64,000 bases of DNA from Hydractinia symbiolongicarpus (Eukaryota; Cnidaria; Hydrozoa; Anthoathecata; Hydractiniidae), in assembly GCF_029227915.1 (NCBI RefSeq), contig NC_079880.1:26159501-26223500 (forward strand). Direction: 5' to 3'. The notes under the pieces are model-generated. The model did not search any database, had not been told where the DNA came from, and saw nothing but the letters and a program-made list of their open reading frames with translations. Shown here piece by piece: positions 24,311 through 34,129 of the stretch; positions within the stretch are counted from its first letter, which is position 1, and each line of letters starts with the position of its first letter. A program made the translations under genes and the position numbers.

Positions 24311-24534
24311 TTACTGACCTCTGAACAGGTTCCTTTTGCTTTTTACTCACGCCCGATTTTACTCACTCTTCTATTTTGAATCCACCACTTTCAAAAATCG
24401 TTTCAATTTAATTCATCATTGTGTCAACAAATACAAGATATAAACAAATAAACTGTAGCTACAACGTTCTGTTTCTACTCCTTCGTTCCAACTGATCTCT
24501 ATTAAGGGTTCTGAAGTTGTGTTGTCACTAATAA

Positions 24535-24620
24535 GAACAAAATAAGAACAAATCGGGTCAAAAAAGGCTCGAAAAAAGTAAAGGACATCCTCAAGTCAGA
24601 TTTTACTGGTTCTTATAAAA
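24535..24620 (+). repeat. Dispersed AAGAACAAATCAGGCTC family, copy 3
   Basis: AACAAAATAAGAACAAATCG, GGCTCGAAAAAAGTAAAGGA and CTGGTTCTTATAAAAAAAG match copy 1 at 20041-20130 in order. Confidence 0.5.
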
Positions 24621-24779
24621 AAAGCGTATAGTTTGTCTAAAAAGTTATTTTGTCCGACAGTATGGAAATTTCCTGTCTTTTTCGCCTCTCAATTCGAATC
24701 AAAATCAAAATAAAGACGACAAAATTAAAATATCATTTTTTCTGATTGCAATATTTCCTACGAGAGGGAAATGTGTGTG

Positions 24780-25026
24780 TGTTTGTCCCCACAAAACAGA
24801 TTTTGGAATGTGACATCATACACACGTGGTCCCCACAAGGCATTAAACTTACATTTACATGCCTTGTGAGAACCCCTGTCCTAATGTTGTTTTTTATCAA
24901 TATTGGGCTTTTTAAAGCATTTTTTGGTCAAAAGCCTTGTGGGACACGTAATTCGGTCCCCACAAGGCAAATGGTCCCCACAAGGCGCTTTCACGCACCA
25001 CATTGGTCCCCACAAGGCGCTTATGT

Positions 25027-25062
<36 letters not shown>
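24780..25062. repeat. GGTCCCCACAAGGC repeats leading into an (AC)n run
   Basis: GTCCCCACAA occurs about six times between 24785 and 25016, in the opposite orientation to the array at 17945-18850. It is followed by a pure (AC)n microsatellite at about 25028-25062. Confidence 0.85.
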
Positions 25063-25063
<1 letters not shown>

Positions 25064-25089
25064 CAAAAGATCCAAACCAACAGGTATTT

Positions 25090-25290
25090 TACACCTTGGC
25101 GACGACTGGGTAATCTTGTCTGATATGATTGTCGGGTTTGTTTTCCCAGGGCATATTGCTATCACAACTCTAAGACCAGACATGGTAATGTATTCCAACT
25201 GCTCCAAGAGCGTCATTCTTATAGAACTGGCCTGTCCATGCCAGGAGAATATGGTGGAATGGCACTTCAAAAAACTGTCGAAGTAGTACG
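25090..25290 (+). pseudogene. Endonuclease-like tail of a selfish element
   Basis: The plus strand encodes LGDDWVILSD, GHIAITTLRPDMVMYS and SKSVILIELACPCQENM in one frame, ending soon after at KLSK. The pattern of a LRPD motif, then about 15-20 residues, then a hydrophobic strand with ExxxP is what I associate with a PD-(D/E)XK-like tail that recurs in repeat-encoded proteins of cnidarians and other invertebrates. The expected continuation with a lysine-rich helix and a GxxxxxFPVEVG-type block is missing, so the copy is truncated. It starts just after an (AC)n run, a common insertion or slippage boundary. The exact element class is uncertain. Confidence 0.5.
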
Positions 25291-25439
25291 AGATGTTTTT
25301 GATTATTTCAATGCCAAATTGCGAGAAGGAAAATAGATTTTTGTCAAATTCCAAAAGATTTTTTTGAGATCTACAAAATATAAAAAATAACACACTACAA
25401 TACCTTTAAGTAACCTTCGAAAAAGGTTATAGAAAAACA

Positions 25440-25678
25440 CTATATACCTTCTTGATCCATTGGAAATTTTTGCTTAATCGAGCTCGCAGAATCTTTCCTG
25501 AATGAAAGTGATTGTCATGAAGTTGATGGGATCGTGAATAAGTATGACAACTGCAAGGAGACGTGAACGAGAGCGTGATTGACGACCGAAAGGGGTATAG
25601 CTTGGAGAATCCTTCCTGGAACCACAGTCAGACGAACTGAAAGATTCATAGCGAGAAATTGCATGGCTCATCTAAAAC
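25440..25678 (-). CDS. Possible exon with Ser/Arg-rich peptide
   Basis: On the minus strand a CTCACTTTTAG acceptor-like tract is followed by an ATG-initiated frame encoding SRYESFSSSDCGSRKDSPSY and then FGRQSRSRSR. The base composition is more balanced than in the flanks. The region lies about 460 bp downstream, on the same strand, of the DUF4806/BEN-type exon at 26140-26308, and a donor-like AAG|GTATAT closes it near 25447. In the phase set by that upstream exon the frame contains stops, so either the link is wrong or the gene is decayed. The Ser/Arg-rich peptide itself is not diagnostic. Confidence 0.3.
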
Positions 25679-26139
25679 TTTTTCAACTAAAAGTGAGAAG
25701 AATTCGTAATTAACAAATGACTTGTGCTGATAAAATAAACCACACACACATTTAGCCACAAACTTACTGATATTTGTTGTTTTGCTTTTTAACTTTCTTG
25801 CATCCTCATTTTCACTTGCTAATTATGAACTGAACTGTGTCAACAAATCATTATACAAACTCTCTTCACCTATCAAAAAAGTATAGATATATATTTGAAA
25901 TAAACAAGATGTATAGTATTGTTTCTAATAATGAAACACAAATGTAGGAGTGTTCATAACAGCCCCAATTTTATATGCACACACATACATGCTTGGGTGA
26001 AATACAAGTCTGTATGCTGTTACCCACATGGTCAAAGAAGTTGCTTATTTGGTCCTTCTGAAAACACTATCTATTGAGTTCTAACAACAATCAACAACAA
26101 TCATCTTATATTGTACTTAGGATAAAAAACATTTGTTAC

Positions 26140-26308
26140 CTTTAACCAAAACTTCCACCAAGGTATACTGTTTCCATGAGTCATCTGAGTAACTAAATTT
26201 CTTGTTTGTTACATTGATTCCCCTTGGCCACCAAACAATTTCATTGTCTTTATCTAACTACCTTTTTGGGACAACAGATTTCTGTTCCTCTTCCTTTCCG
26301 TTAATGTC
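26140..26308 (-). pseudogene. N-terminal exon of a DUF4806/BEN-type protein, with stop
   Basis: Minus-strand translation gives EEEQKSVVPKR, a TAG, LDKDNEIVWWPRG, then SDDSWKQYTLVEVLVK and a GTAACA donor. Many cnidarian and insect genes that carry DUF4806 or BEN domains open with this module: a VVP-W block, then a WWP block, then a SW-Y-V block. The TAG sits exactly where that pattern has a conserved tryptophan codon TGG, so a single substitution probably killed the reading frame. The upstream exon with the ATG is not recognised. A BEN domain relic lies upstream on the same strand (30730-31061), but the distance and intervening elements make a single gene doubtful. Confidence 0.5.
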
Positions 26309-26829
26309 TTAATGAAGAGACAAAGAGCATATCTTTTAGTTTTATTGAATACAGTGTTCCTTCTTTACGACATTTTTAAATATATTTTATATTTTCCATT
26401 GATGCAAATTTACTTTAATTGTATTTCAATATACATCTTTTTCATTAATTACTGTAAATATTATCACATACACCTTTTTATAAACAATAATAAGCATAGG
26501 CTGAGATTCCATAAAATGTAAGCATAGGATTAGCATAATTTAAGGCTGCATAAAATTTTCCAAAGCAAAAAACTTTGTGCAGAATATACACGGAAAAATG
26601 ACAACAAAGGAACAAAGACAAACATTATGTCTCATGAATTTGGCATATCAAAAATGTTTCCTACACCATCGTCCTTTTCAGCAAATTCAAGATGTAAGTT
26701 ACATTGTGAAAAACAAATACAAAAAAAAAAAACAGATAAAGAATATAAGCATTTCCTAAGAATAAAATGAGGCTCAAATGACTGTAGTAAAAACCAACTA
26801 TATTTGTAATTTGTCGAAGCTGTTAAAAA

Positions 26830-27660
26830 ACATTTTTGAGATGTTCCACTCATGGTCAAGCTCAACTCTCCATCGCGTTTTACAATCTGGTACAAAGGAC
26901 TCTCTAGCTTTCTGACAAATTTCCTAATCACTTGAAGATTGTTTTCAATAGAAAAACTAGAAATATTATCCAATGACAGTCAAAATTTCTACTATCCTCC
27001 CAAAGATATATAAGACTATGCACATTGTAAACAGTGAAAGTAGGATCATATATACCAGCACAGGAAGACACAAAATACTTCAGTAAATCCTTTGCTTAAT
27101 TTAAAAACCCATTTCAAACTTGTGAACTTTCCTCTAATATACCATCATAGCTAAGGAAAAACAGATGAAGTATTTGTATGCTTTAGGTGATAAAATATCC
27201 TTAAAAGCAATACACACAGTATACAAAAGAAATTGACGGAATTCGGTTGCTTTCCATCTTTTTACGTTTTCCAACCCAAGAGGTTGTCTTGCAAAATCTG
27301 AAAGCGTTTTTCCTTTAAATTCTTCAAGTTTATTGTAATGGTGATAAGTTAAAATGACGTGGTCCTTTCTTCCATGATAACAGTAATCGTTTTATTACTC
27401 CTAAACAAACAAGGTACATATAATCTAGGGAAAATTATTTAATGTATATGATTCCAACATCTGATAGGATCGTTTTTTCGATGATTTTTCGTGGCCATGT
27501 ACAAACCATTTTCAAAAGATTTATCACACCGCAGTACCAGTCATGGAATACCATCCTTAAAGATTCATACTCCCCGTTTACTATGCAACGCTCAAACCCA
27601 TGGTAGCCAGTATGACCTCTGATGTGCGGCAAACAAACGCCAGTTTTTGACAATTAAAAT
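26830..27660 (-). pseudogene. TNP2-like (CACTA/EnSpm-type) transposase relic
   Basis: Four blocks lie in order on the minus strand: HIRGHTGYHGFERC (about 27620-27580), LSDFARQPLG with VKRWKATEFRQFLLYT (27330-27220), a VHSLIYL block (about 27020), and DNISSFSIENNLQVIRKFVR (26975-26910). In intact TNP2-like transposases of animals the first block is a zinc-binding GYYGCERC segment. The WKATEFRQFLLYTGP block and the NVHxLxHL...FENxLQ block follow downstream in the C-terminal half. Stops and frame changes separate the blocks. The first cysteine of the zinc segment has become Phe (GF for GC). The copy is dead and lacks its N-terminus. Terminal inverted repeats were not identified. Confidence 0.7.
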
Positions 27661-28004
27661 GCCAGCTTCATGTTCATAGTAATTTTTTGTAAGAAAAGAC
27701 CATGAAGGCTTTTTATTTTTGTTGACTGAAGAGTGTGTGTTCTTCATTGGTTAGGATGGGCTTTCAATTGCAATCTCGAGACGATTGATAACTCCTTCCA
27801 AAGAATACAGCGTGGCAGATTTCGAAGCATAAAAATTGACTGGGTTGTGAAGTAAATTACTTGTTTAAATTTGAGACGATATGCACTGGTTTTCTGGGTT
27901 GCAGCCGCTGGGTTCCAAGTCTACCTTTCCAAGGGGCGGTTTCTTGGTCAGCCCAAGCAGACCAAGGTCGTAAAGCTTTTTTGTTTCCAGGTGTGCTCCT
28001 TTTC

Positions 28005-28420
28005 AGTCTTTGTCCCAACCTTTCTAAGGGCTGGGTTCCAAATCTACTTTTCTTAGCCCTGGGCTCTGTGTCAGTAGGTAAAAGCAACAACGATACGAAC
28101 TGTAGTTGTTGAATCTTCTTTTTCCAACGTTTAACAAAAGTTATTGGTTTTGGCGGATGGTGTCCATGAATGTGGCTGGTGTCTTGCAGGAGAAAGGGGA
28201 TGCTTACTCAAGGGCCCGCACCAGATCCCAAGCATGAGTGAATTTCACCAATCCTCGTGTTTCCACATTCATATGTGTTTGTTTCAGTACAGCCGAAATC
28301 CATTAGCTTTTCGATCATCCCTGTGAAGGGGAGACTACAGAAGTTTTCCCCTTTCTTCATTAACATCTCTGTCTTAAAAGGCTAATTATATCTCCATTGC
28401 AATGTAGTTACTCCTATTCT
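28005..28420. repeat. Duplicated 415-bp segment, copy A
   Basis: This segment and 37484-37905 are close copies. Shared text includes CCTAACCTTTCTAAGGGCTG-like, TCTGTGTCAGTAGGTAAAAG, TTTTGGCGGATGGTGTC, GGGCCCGCACCAGATC, ATGAGTGAATTTCACCAATC and GTACAGCCGAAATCCATTA. Copy A carries a few extra bases (for example GAGAAAGG near 28190). On the minus strand both copies still read GMIEKLMDFGCTETNTYE or its near match and then RIGEIHSCL, so the segment was once coding, probably part of the same YqaJ-type element as at 36742-38235. Confidence 0.85.
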
Positions 28421-28627
28421 CTTATACTCTGCAAGAAAGGCATACCAGAAGTCCTCCAAGGTTTGATGGTTTACTGTTACCAACATGTGCTGCAACAATG
28501 AGTGGCGGTATTTTACCCAACATGCAAAATATAGGCCAAGTTTGTAAACTCCATCCACATTCACAACCAATGAAGTCGTATCATTGTCAAAAAGTTTCTG
28601 TGGATTTGCGTTGAGTGTCCTTTTCAA
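28382..28627 (-). pseudogene. MULE-like transposase fragment
   Basis: The minus-strand frame encodes ANPQKLFDNDTTSLVVNVDG followed directly by VYKL and later HQTLEDFWYAFLAEYKRI. The order NP-LF, a hydrophobic strand ending in D-G-TYK, then an E-rich helix about 45 residues on, is that of the MULE transposase core, where the Asp of the D-G-TYK motif is catalytic. The usual FHP block between them is replaced by a run that does not match, so the copy is decayed. Flanking SWIM-type zinc-finger sequence is not seen. Confidence 0.5.
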
Positions 28628-29460
28628 GCCTCTTCCACTGCCAAGGCAAATGTAGCCCTTTCGCTAAGGAGCAAAACCCTGGCTATTTCTGGAGTATATT
28701 TTCTATGTTTTATAACCTCGGACTCCTAATCCTTCATATCTCAACAAAGACTTATTCGATTTGGCTGAAATTTTGCTCTTTTTTCTAAGATGTTACTCTT
28801 TTAGAAAATCAAAAAAAAAAAAAAAAAAAAAAAAATTTGAAAGTCTAAAAATAGATCAGTGTACATGCTCAAAATGAGAAAAAAGGTAAAAAATCAACTT
28901 TGAAGTGACCTGTGCCTACAGGAATTTAATGAAATGGTTTCTTTTCTTGATAAAATGTGATTGAAATATGTTCCAAAAAAATGACAAAGAAACTAGACAG
29001 GAAAATGACAAATAATGAACTCCGCACAAGATTTTTAAAAACTGTATATTCAGCGTAAAATAGACTAAACATCAAATAGGGTCCAACATGGATCGAACAA
29101 AAAGTTATTCAAAAAGATTTCTGTCGATGTTCCTGTTTTATAACTCATCCAATAGTAGTACTGGTTCAGAAAATTAATAAAAGACAGATGATTCTCACCA
29201 TTGAAGACCGCAGTTTGAAAAAGTGAACACCGCAAATGATAAAAACAACATAATTTTTAACTTTTCAATAGTTTCAAGAAGTGAAAGTATAACATGAATG
29301 CTTTATAACAAAGAAATTATCTCTTCATATTTCCTTTTAAAATTTGAAAATATAAAAACTGGAAAAGCATGTGAAAATAAAACTTAGAACCCGACAAAAA
29401 AATTCAAATTCAAACTCAATTAAATGTCGGTAAAACTATAACAAACTCAAAGCTACAGTT
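28628..29460. other. Non-coding stretch with a long poly-A run
   Basis: A pure A run of about 26 nt lies at 28809-28834, as left by a retroposed 3' end, but no element body can be assigned to it. No gene is recognised. Confidence 0.5.
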
Positions 29461-29464
29461 GCAT

Positions 29465-29752
29465 TTATTTATTCTGAAATAGTTTAAAATATGTATCAGG
29501 AAGAAGTCCTGGTTTACTTAGGCAAGTTTTAAAAATAAAGGATGTCTTGATTGCGTTGCCATTTACAGTTTTTTTCTTTTGAGCGTAACAAACCCGGCAT
29601 ATTTTTGTTGACGGCTTTGGCAGTTGACTCATGAAATGTCGACTATTGAGTATTGAAATGTTTTTATTGACTCTTGGCACATTTTCGTTGACAGAATCAA
29701 GCAACTCGCAGGTTATTCTGTTATAAGTGAAGATATAACCCAGCCGGCACAA
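29465..29752 (-). pseudogene. piggyBac-like transposase, C-terminal zinc-binding end
   Basis: The minus-strand frame ends NSRHFMSQLPKPSTKICRVC, then FKTCLSKPGLLPDTYFKLFQ and a stop. The layout (RH motif, Cys-x2-Cys, about 20 residues, Cys-x2-Cys-like, PGLC-x-CF motif) is that of the C-terminal Cys-rich domain of piggyBac transposases (DDE_Tnp_1_7). Several zinc ligands have been lost: the second pair keeps one Cys, and LCxxPCF has become LLPDTYF. It is on the same strand as, and downstream of, the catalytic and N-terminal pieces at 33090-34990, from which about 3.3 kb separates it. Confidence 0.7.
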
Positions 29753-30085
29753 AGAGCTCTAAAAGACGTCTTTTAGACATCTTTCGCATCTCTAAAAGAC
29801 GTCTTTTTTAGCGCTGATTTGTCCGTCCATAATACATCTTTTTAAGCGTCTAAAAGAGGTCTTTTTAAAGATGCATTTCAAAAGATCTCTTGTAGACAAC
29901 TTTTAAAAGACGTCTTTCCAAAGACGTCTTTTAAACATTTTTAAGAAATTCTTTTACGATGCGTCTTTTTAAAGACGTCTTTTAGACCTTTTACAGATGT
30001 AGAAGCGACTAAAATGCATCTTTAATGCAACGTTTTAAATGCATCTTTAGAAAGACATCTTTTATATAAGACGTCTTCCTTGGTT
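29752..30085. repeat. AAAGACGTCTTT palindrome cluster
   Basis: The palindrome AAGACGTCTT occurs about six times, with half-copies such as AAAGATGCATTT and AGACATCTTTT between them. The whole stretch is rich in self-complementary 10-14 bp words. It abuts the piggyBac C-terminal relic and may be an inserted foldback element. Confidence 0.8.
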
Positions 30086-30729
30086 TTTATTATTTTTTTG
30101 TTTCTTTTATTCAACTTTGTAGAAAAAATACGCATTTTATGAAATAAATTTAAGACGTTTACGTACGTTAATGATAAATAACGATATCAAAGGCGACAAA
30201 TATTTTGCGATTAAAATATTTTGAACTTTTTATATCAAACTCGTATTAAACAATAAATATATTTTACAATTACAGAAAGCAAATATAACCGGAAATAAAT
30301 AAATAAAATATTTTTTATAATAAACACTATACAATTAAATCATTCATATTAATATTTACAAACTGTAATCATTAAAATAATCTGCATTACGAATTCTACC
30401 TATGAACTTATCCATGCGTAGAGATCTTCACTAATTTTTACGTCAGTTTTTAAATAAAGCATGCTATTTAAAGCATAAATTGGAACTCTAATCGAAAAAA
30501 TCTTAAGCATATTAAACTTAGGCCACAGAAAAAATCACCTTAAAAATTCTGTGAAAATTGCTAGTAGTTGAAATTCGTCGCAACGCTTGCAAGGCCGAAA
30601 TAAACAAAATAAATATTCGAAATAATAAAGAAATCAGTTCAGAAGAAACAAAAGAGAAATATTAAATGTATTTAAATGCCATTCATAAATGAGTTAAGTC
30701 GAAAGGGCTTTCCTTTGTTTTTTGAAAAT
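30086..30729. other. AT-rich non-coding stretch
   Basis: No gene or repeat is recognised. It may include the 3' untranslated part of the BEN-type exon that ends at 30730. Confidence 0.45.
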
Positions 30730-31061
30730 TTATACATTTAAGGTACCTTTTATGTCCCTGATCCTCTGACTGGGAGCATTCCGCAGCTTGGTCCCAATTA
30801 TGCGTCGCATTTCTTGCTCATTCGCATCTTTGAAACGCTCGTTGATAGAATCTAGAGAGAAAAATTAGCTTATTTCCAGATAAATAATGAACTTTCATAG
30901 AAACGTAGTCAGAAAACACACCATACATAAAGGGTAACAACGTAATACATCAGCTAATACACTTACCTACTATAATTTTATAAATTAATTTGCCTTCCAG
31001 CGGAACCTTGCCTTTATTGCTTTTTAAATTGACTTGCGCCATGAATGTAGTAGTGAAGATC
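30730..31061 (-). CDS. BEN-domain-like coding region, two exons
   Basis: Exon A (31061-30967) follows a TTTTCGTCAG acceptor and ends at GTAG|GTAAGT. Exon B (30851-30730) follows a TTTTTCTCTCTAG acceptor and ends at TAA. The phases match (one base carried over). Translation gives IFTTTFMAQVNLKSNKGKVP, then LEGKLIYKIIV, and across the junction DSINERFKDANEQEMRRIIG with TKLRNAPSQ after it. This follows the C-terminal two-thirds of the BEN domain: an LF-T/M-A-L block, a GK-L-K block, an I-v-rF helix, and a final E-RR-I..K-RN helix. BEN domains bind DNA or chromatin in nuclear factors. Both exons are free of stops, unlike neighbouring relics. Upstream exons are unknown. It may be the 3' end of a decayed gene or of a transposon-carried gene. 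Confidence 0.55.
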
Positions 31062-31343
31062 CTGACGAAAATTAAAATTAAAGGTGAGTAGAAATGAACT
31101 ATTCAGAAGAGTGTATTTCATCATGAGCAAGACAAAAATTATACCTTTACCTATTCATTGCGAGACGTACAGCATCTCTCTGATGCTTTCATTAAATTAC
31201 CGCCAATTTTCATTAAAGAATGTCCGCCAGGGGGTGCAGGAAAGCAAAATTACGACGTAATGAAATAAAAACGTATTATTAAGGGTCGTTAAAATACATT
31301 TGTATTTAAAAATAATTAAAAGTGACGATTACCACTTTCATCA

Positions 31344-32074
31344 ATTTCGTGAAAAATAGATTTCCGAAAAAGTAAACATGCTAACTAAGTTTGCGAACAC
31401 CCCCGTTTTTTTTAAATCGAATGTTTTGCCCCACTTTTTAATTTTTGAAGTCAGTGGTACTAACCAGTGAAAACGAGAAAAAATATCGAGTAAGGACAGT
31501 ACAAAACGATACGTTTTTCTTTGATATTCAACTTGCATATTTTCATGTCGACCAGATCGATTTGATGGATATGATGAACCTGGAAAGCAAACGATACTAT
31601 TTTTAAATTGTCTTATTTACTAGCGTAATTAACACAAGTCAACTGTCAATAACAATAAAGGTAATACAAAAATAGAAAATAACGTCATTTCACAATTATG
31701 TAAATCAATCCAGCAACCTTGATTACAGTTTTCTTAAGTTTTGATGATAAGAAAGGGGGACTCAACGTCGCAAATAAACTAGATGGCGCAGTTTTCTTCC
31801 CCATGCCTTTACATTTAATTTAAAAAGATCACAATATGAATAGAACCTACATCATTTGCAGTGATTGGTTTAGGAACTGCTTTGTTGTTGAATTTCACAG
31901 TGAATTTTTTAACCTCAACATCATTTGATGTTATACTGAGAATTTTTCTGCCACTGATTCCCGCATGTCCGTCCGCAGCTCTGTTCCTTAGTTTTTAATA
32001 TCCAGCAGATTTACTTTTTTTGAATGTTTTCGCTACCACTTTATTTAATTCACTTTTTTTCAAAACTCGTTTAC
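31344..32074 (-). pseudogene. Integrase-domain pseudogene (KRBA2/Ginger-like), two exons
   Basis: Exon a (32074-31851, minus strand) encodes SELNKVVAKTFKKS, one in-frame TAA, then KLRNRAADGHAGISGRKIL and FTVKFNNKAVPKPITAND. Exon b (from 31579) encodes HQIDLVDM, the first catalytic Asp block of a retroviral-type DDE integrase. It then loses one base in an A run near 31540 and continues in another frame with YRFVLSLLDIFSRFHWLVPL, the second strand block with its Asp. A GAT|GTAGGT donor and a TTTGCTTTCCAG acceptor join the exons in phase. The last catalytic Glu region is missing. The block set resembles the integrases of KRBA2-like and Ginger-type elements. The copy cannot make an active enzyme. 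Confidence 0.7.
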
Positions 32075-32079
32075 CTTAA

Positions 32080-32860
32080 AAAATTAATTTATTCAAATCT
32101 ATTTTTAGATCAATTGGTAATTTCTAGTATTTGATGTACGCACTCCTGTCTTTCACTGAGATTTTGGATTGTCCATCGTTCATTATCAAATCTCATACTC
32201 GTCTTCTCGCATTGAATGAATGTAACTTAATAATAGAAGCCTTAATTTCCATAAGAAAATAAAAATAAAATATTTGCGAAACATGTCCGGTCGAAAAACT
32301 ATTCCTAAAATCAAAATCCTTTAAAGTGAGTATATGCCGATGTCCAAAATTAACTTTCCAGTCTCCTCCAAAAAACCAATCGCATTTGATGTAAGTAATA
32401 AATTATGTTTTATGCTAATAACATGCTATAAACCTGTCGATACAACCCAACTAACTTTATCAAAACTCACAACAGCTTGATGATTATAATGCAGAAGTTA
32501 TTTCATTGTTCTGACACTTTAATAAGTGTCGCTGCAGAACTCATGAGAGAATACTAGCTGGTGATGATAAAATTTTCGAAAATACAAATACAAAAAAACA
32601 TAACACTTTTATTAATTTTTTACTTTTTTACTTTTATTTGTTTTCTGTTTTTTTCTTTTTTCCAAAAAAAATCCAACTGCAGCTATTATATTTCAATATG
32701 CTTTATCACGTGTACAATGTACCCGCAAGCATATATTCACTTTATCATTTTTACTAACTTCCAATTTGAGTACCCTTTCAGTGTGCTTCGTTTTGAATTT
32801 ATATCGCACAACCCCCTTCTAAAGCTTTTTTCTATGGGAGCGACTGAAAGGTATTGATGA
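32080..32860. other. Non-coding stretch, possible decayed upstream exon
   Basis: Between about 32190 and 32110 the minus strand encodes NERWTIQNLSERQECVHQIL before a stop. This could be the preceding exon of the integrase pseudogene, but it has no family signature. Nothing else is recognised. Confidence 0.3.
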
Positions 32861-32867
32861 GCAAAAT

Positions 32868-33075
32868 GAACCAAAAATTACAACGTGGGGCAAGACATTA
32901 TTACAAAGTGGGGCAGCTCCGGAAATTACAAAGTGGGGCAAGACATTATTACATAGTGGGGCAGCTCCGAAATTACAAAGTGGGGCAACGTTGAATTACA
33001 AAGTGGGGCAGCTCCGAAATTACAAAGTGGCGTAAGGTATTACAAAGTGGGGCAAGATAGTTACAAAGTGGGGCA
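32868..33075. repeat. ATTACAAAGTGGGGCA tandem repeats
   Basis: AATTACAAAGTGGGGCA-type words recur about eight times. Alternating spacers are AGACATTATT and GCTCCGGAA. The word AAGTGGGGCAAAAC also occurs just after the integrase block (about 31425-31440, minus strand), so it may mark the border of an insertion. Confidence 0.85.
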
Positions 33076-33089
33076 GAACAAATGTCAAT

Positions 33090-33275
33090 TGAGCTTCCGC
33101 ATCTGCATGAAAACTTTTAAAGAATTTAGAAGGCATTGTGAAATAAGTGGATATGAATTTTTTTGTACCATTTATAAGACTAAATATCGAACGAATGCAG
33201 TTGCTGATCACCATGATCCACTCCTCCCATGTGAAAGTTGTATTTCCAAGCAGCTTCGGACAGGCTGGCACTGTC
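33090..33275 (-). pseudogene. piggyBac-like transposase, catalytic fragment
   Basis: On the minus strand KYNFHMGGVDHGDQQLHSFD is encoded at about 33245-33186, followed by a stop, then YKWYKKIHIHLFHNAF and another stop. MGGVDxxDQ carries one of the catalytic aspartates of piggyBac transposases, and the KWYKKI-IH helix regularly follows it. Three stops lie within 60 codons, so this is a dead copy. The fragment ends at the tandem repeat block 32868-33075. It sits between N-terminal (34130-34990) and C-terminal (29465-29752) pieces on the same strand, in the expected order. Confidence 0.8.
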
Positions 33276-34129
33276 ATTAGGTTGACCCACCGCAGCACTG
33301 ATCTGTGTAAGGCTGAGTGCTGGGCGCTCTTAACACGTGTGGATCTGCAGCCAAGTTCGCAAGTCCTGGCGCACAGATCGTTGCCTGCTTTACTTTACAT
33401 TTGTTCTATTAGGAATTATTCTAAGATTTATCCATTAAAGTTTAGTCATAAGCTAAAAGTTCTGTTCATCTTTTCAAATGTGTTGCGTCCTTTATATTTT
33501 TTTAATTATTTCCTTGTAAAAAGGGAGAATTGTGCTTTTAGAGACATTTTCTATAGCGGAGTACAACCTCTAGCTTATTTCCAAAGACCTAACAGGTTGA
33601 GTTCATCATTGCAGTGGCTAGCCACCTCTTTGTAAATTATTTTCTTATTTATTTTACGTGTGGCTATTAATTCAGTTTGAATTACTTAATTGTTTTCTTT
33701 GTTGTCTTTTTGTGTTGTTTTTTAGTGTTTTGTGCTATACCACTATTTTTTGCGTCTTGTTTTAATAGTCAATGTATTTTTTTTAAGAGAATCCTTGTTA
33801 AAAGGGAGAGTTTTGCTATTATGCAGAATCTCCGGAGGGTTACGACCTCTATAATAATTAAGCAGCCGTCATCAGACAAGTTATATCACAACAGCCAGCT
33901 GTTTTGTCGCTTCATCATCAATTTATTATGGCATCGCCGTTCATCTGTGTTCTGTTTGTGTCAACAGAGCTGGGTTGGTGAAATGTGGACAGCATATGAA
34001 CGACCTTCAGTTGATTGCCAGTGCTATCTTTATGAGAGCGGTATTTACAAGCCAACACTACCTTCTGATTCAACGTAACATACAACGTAACGTACAACGC
34101 TGACGTTTCTTAGTTTTTATTGTGCCACA
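33276..34129. other. Probable decayed middle of the piggyBac relic
   Basis: In an intact gene the first catalytic Asp region would lie here, but I could not recognise it. Two stretches (33510-33580 and 33785-33860) share TCCTTGTWAAAAGGGAGA-type text, suggesting a separate repeat inserted here. Plus-strand frames of up to 162 codons have no family features. Confidence 0.35.

Noticed and set aside
24746-25393. Overlapping 125-170-codon genes on both strands
   Set aside because: These frames run through the GGTCCCC repeats and the (AC)n run. Only the end of the plus-strand frame (25090-25290) shows a recognisable protein pattern.
32575-32857. 98-codon hydrophobic protein
   Set aside because: Composition follows long T runs, and there is no signal or family pattern beyond chance hydrophobicity.
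33147-33635. 162-codon plus-strand gene
   Set aside because: It is antisense to the piggyBac catalytic fragment and shows no features of its own.
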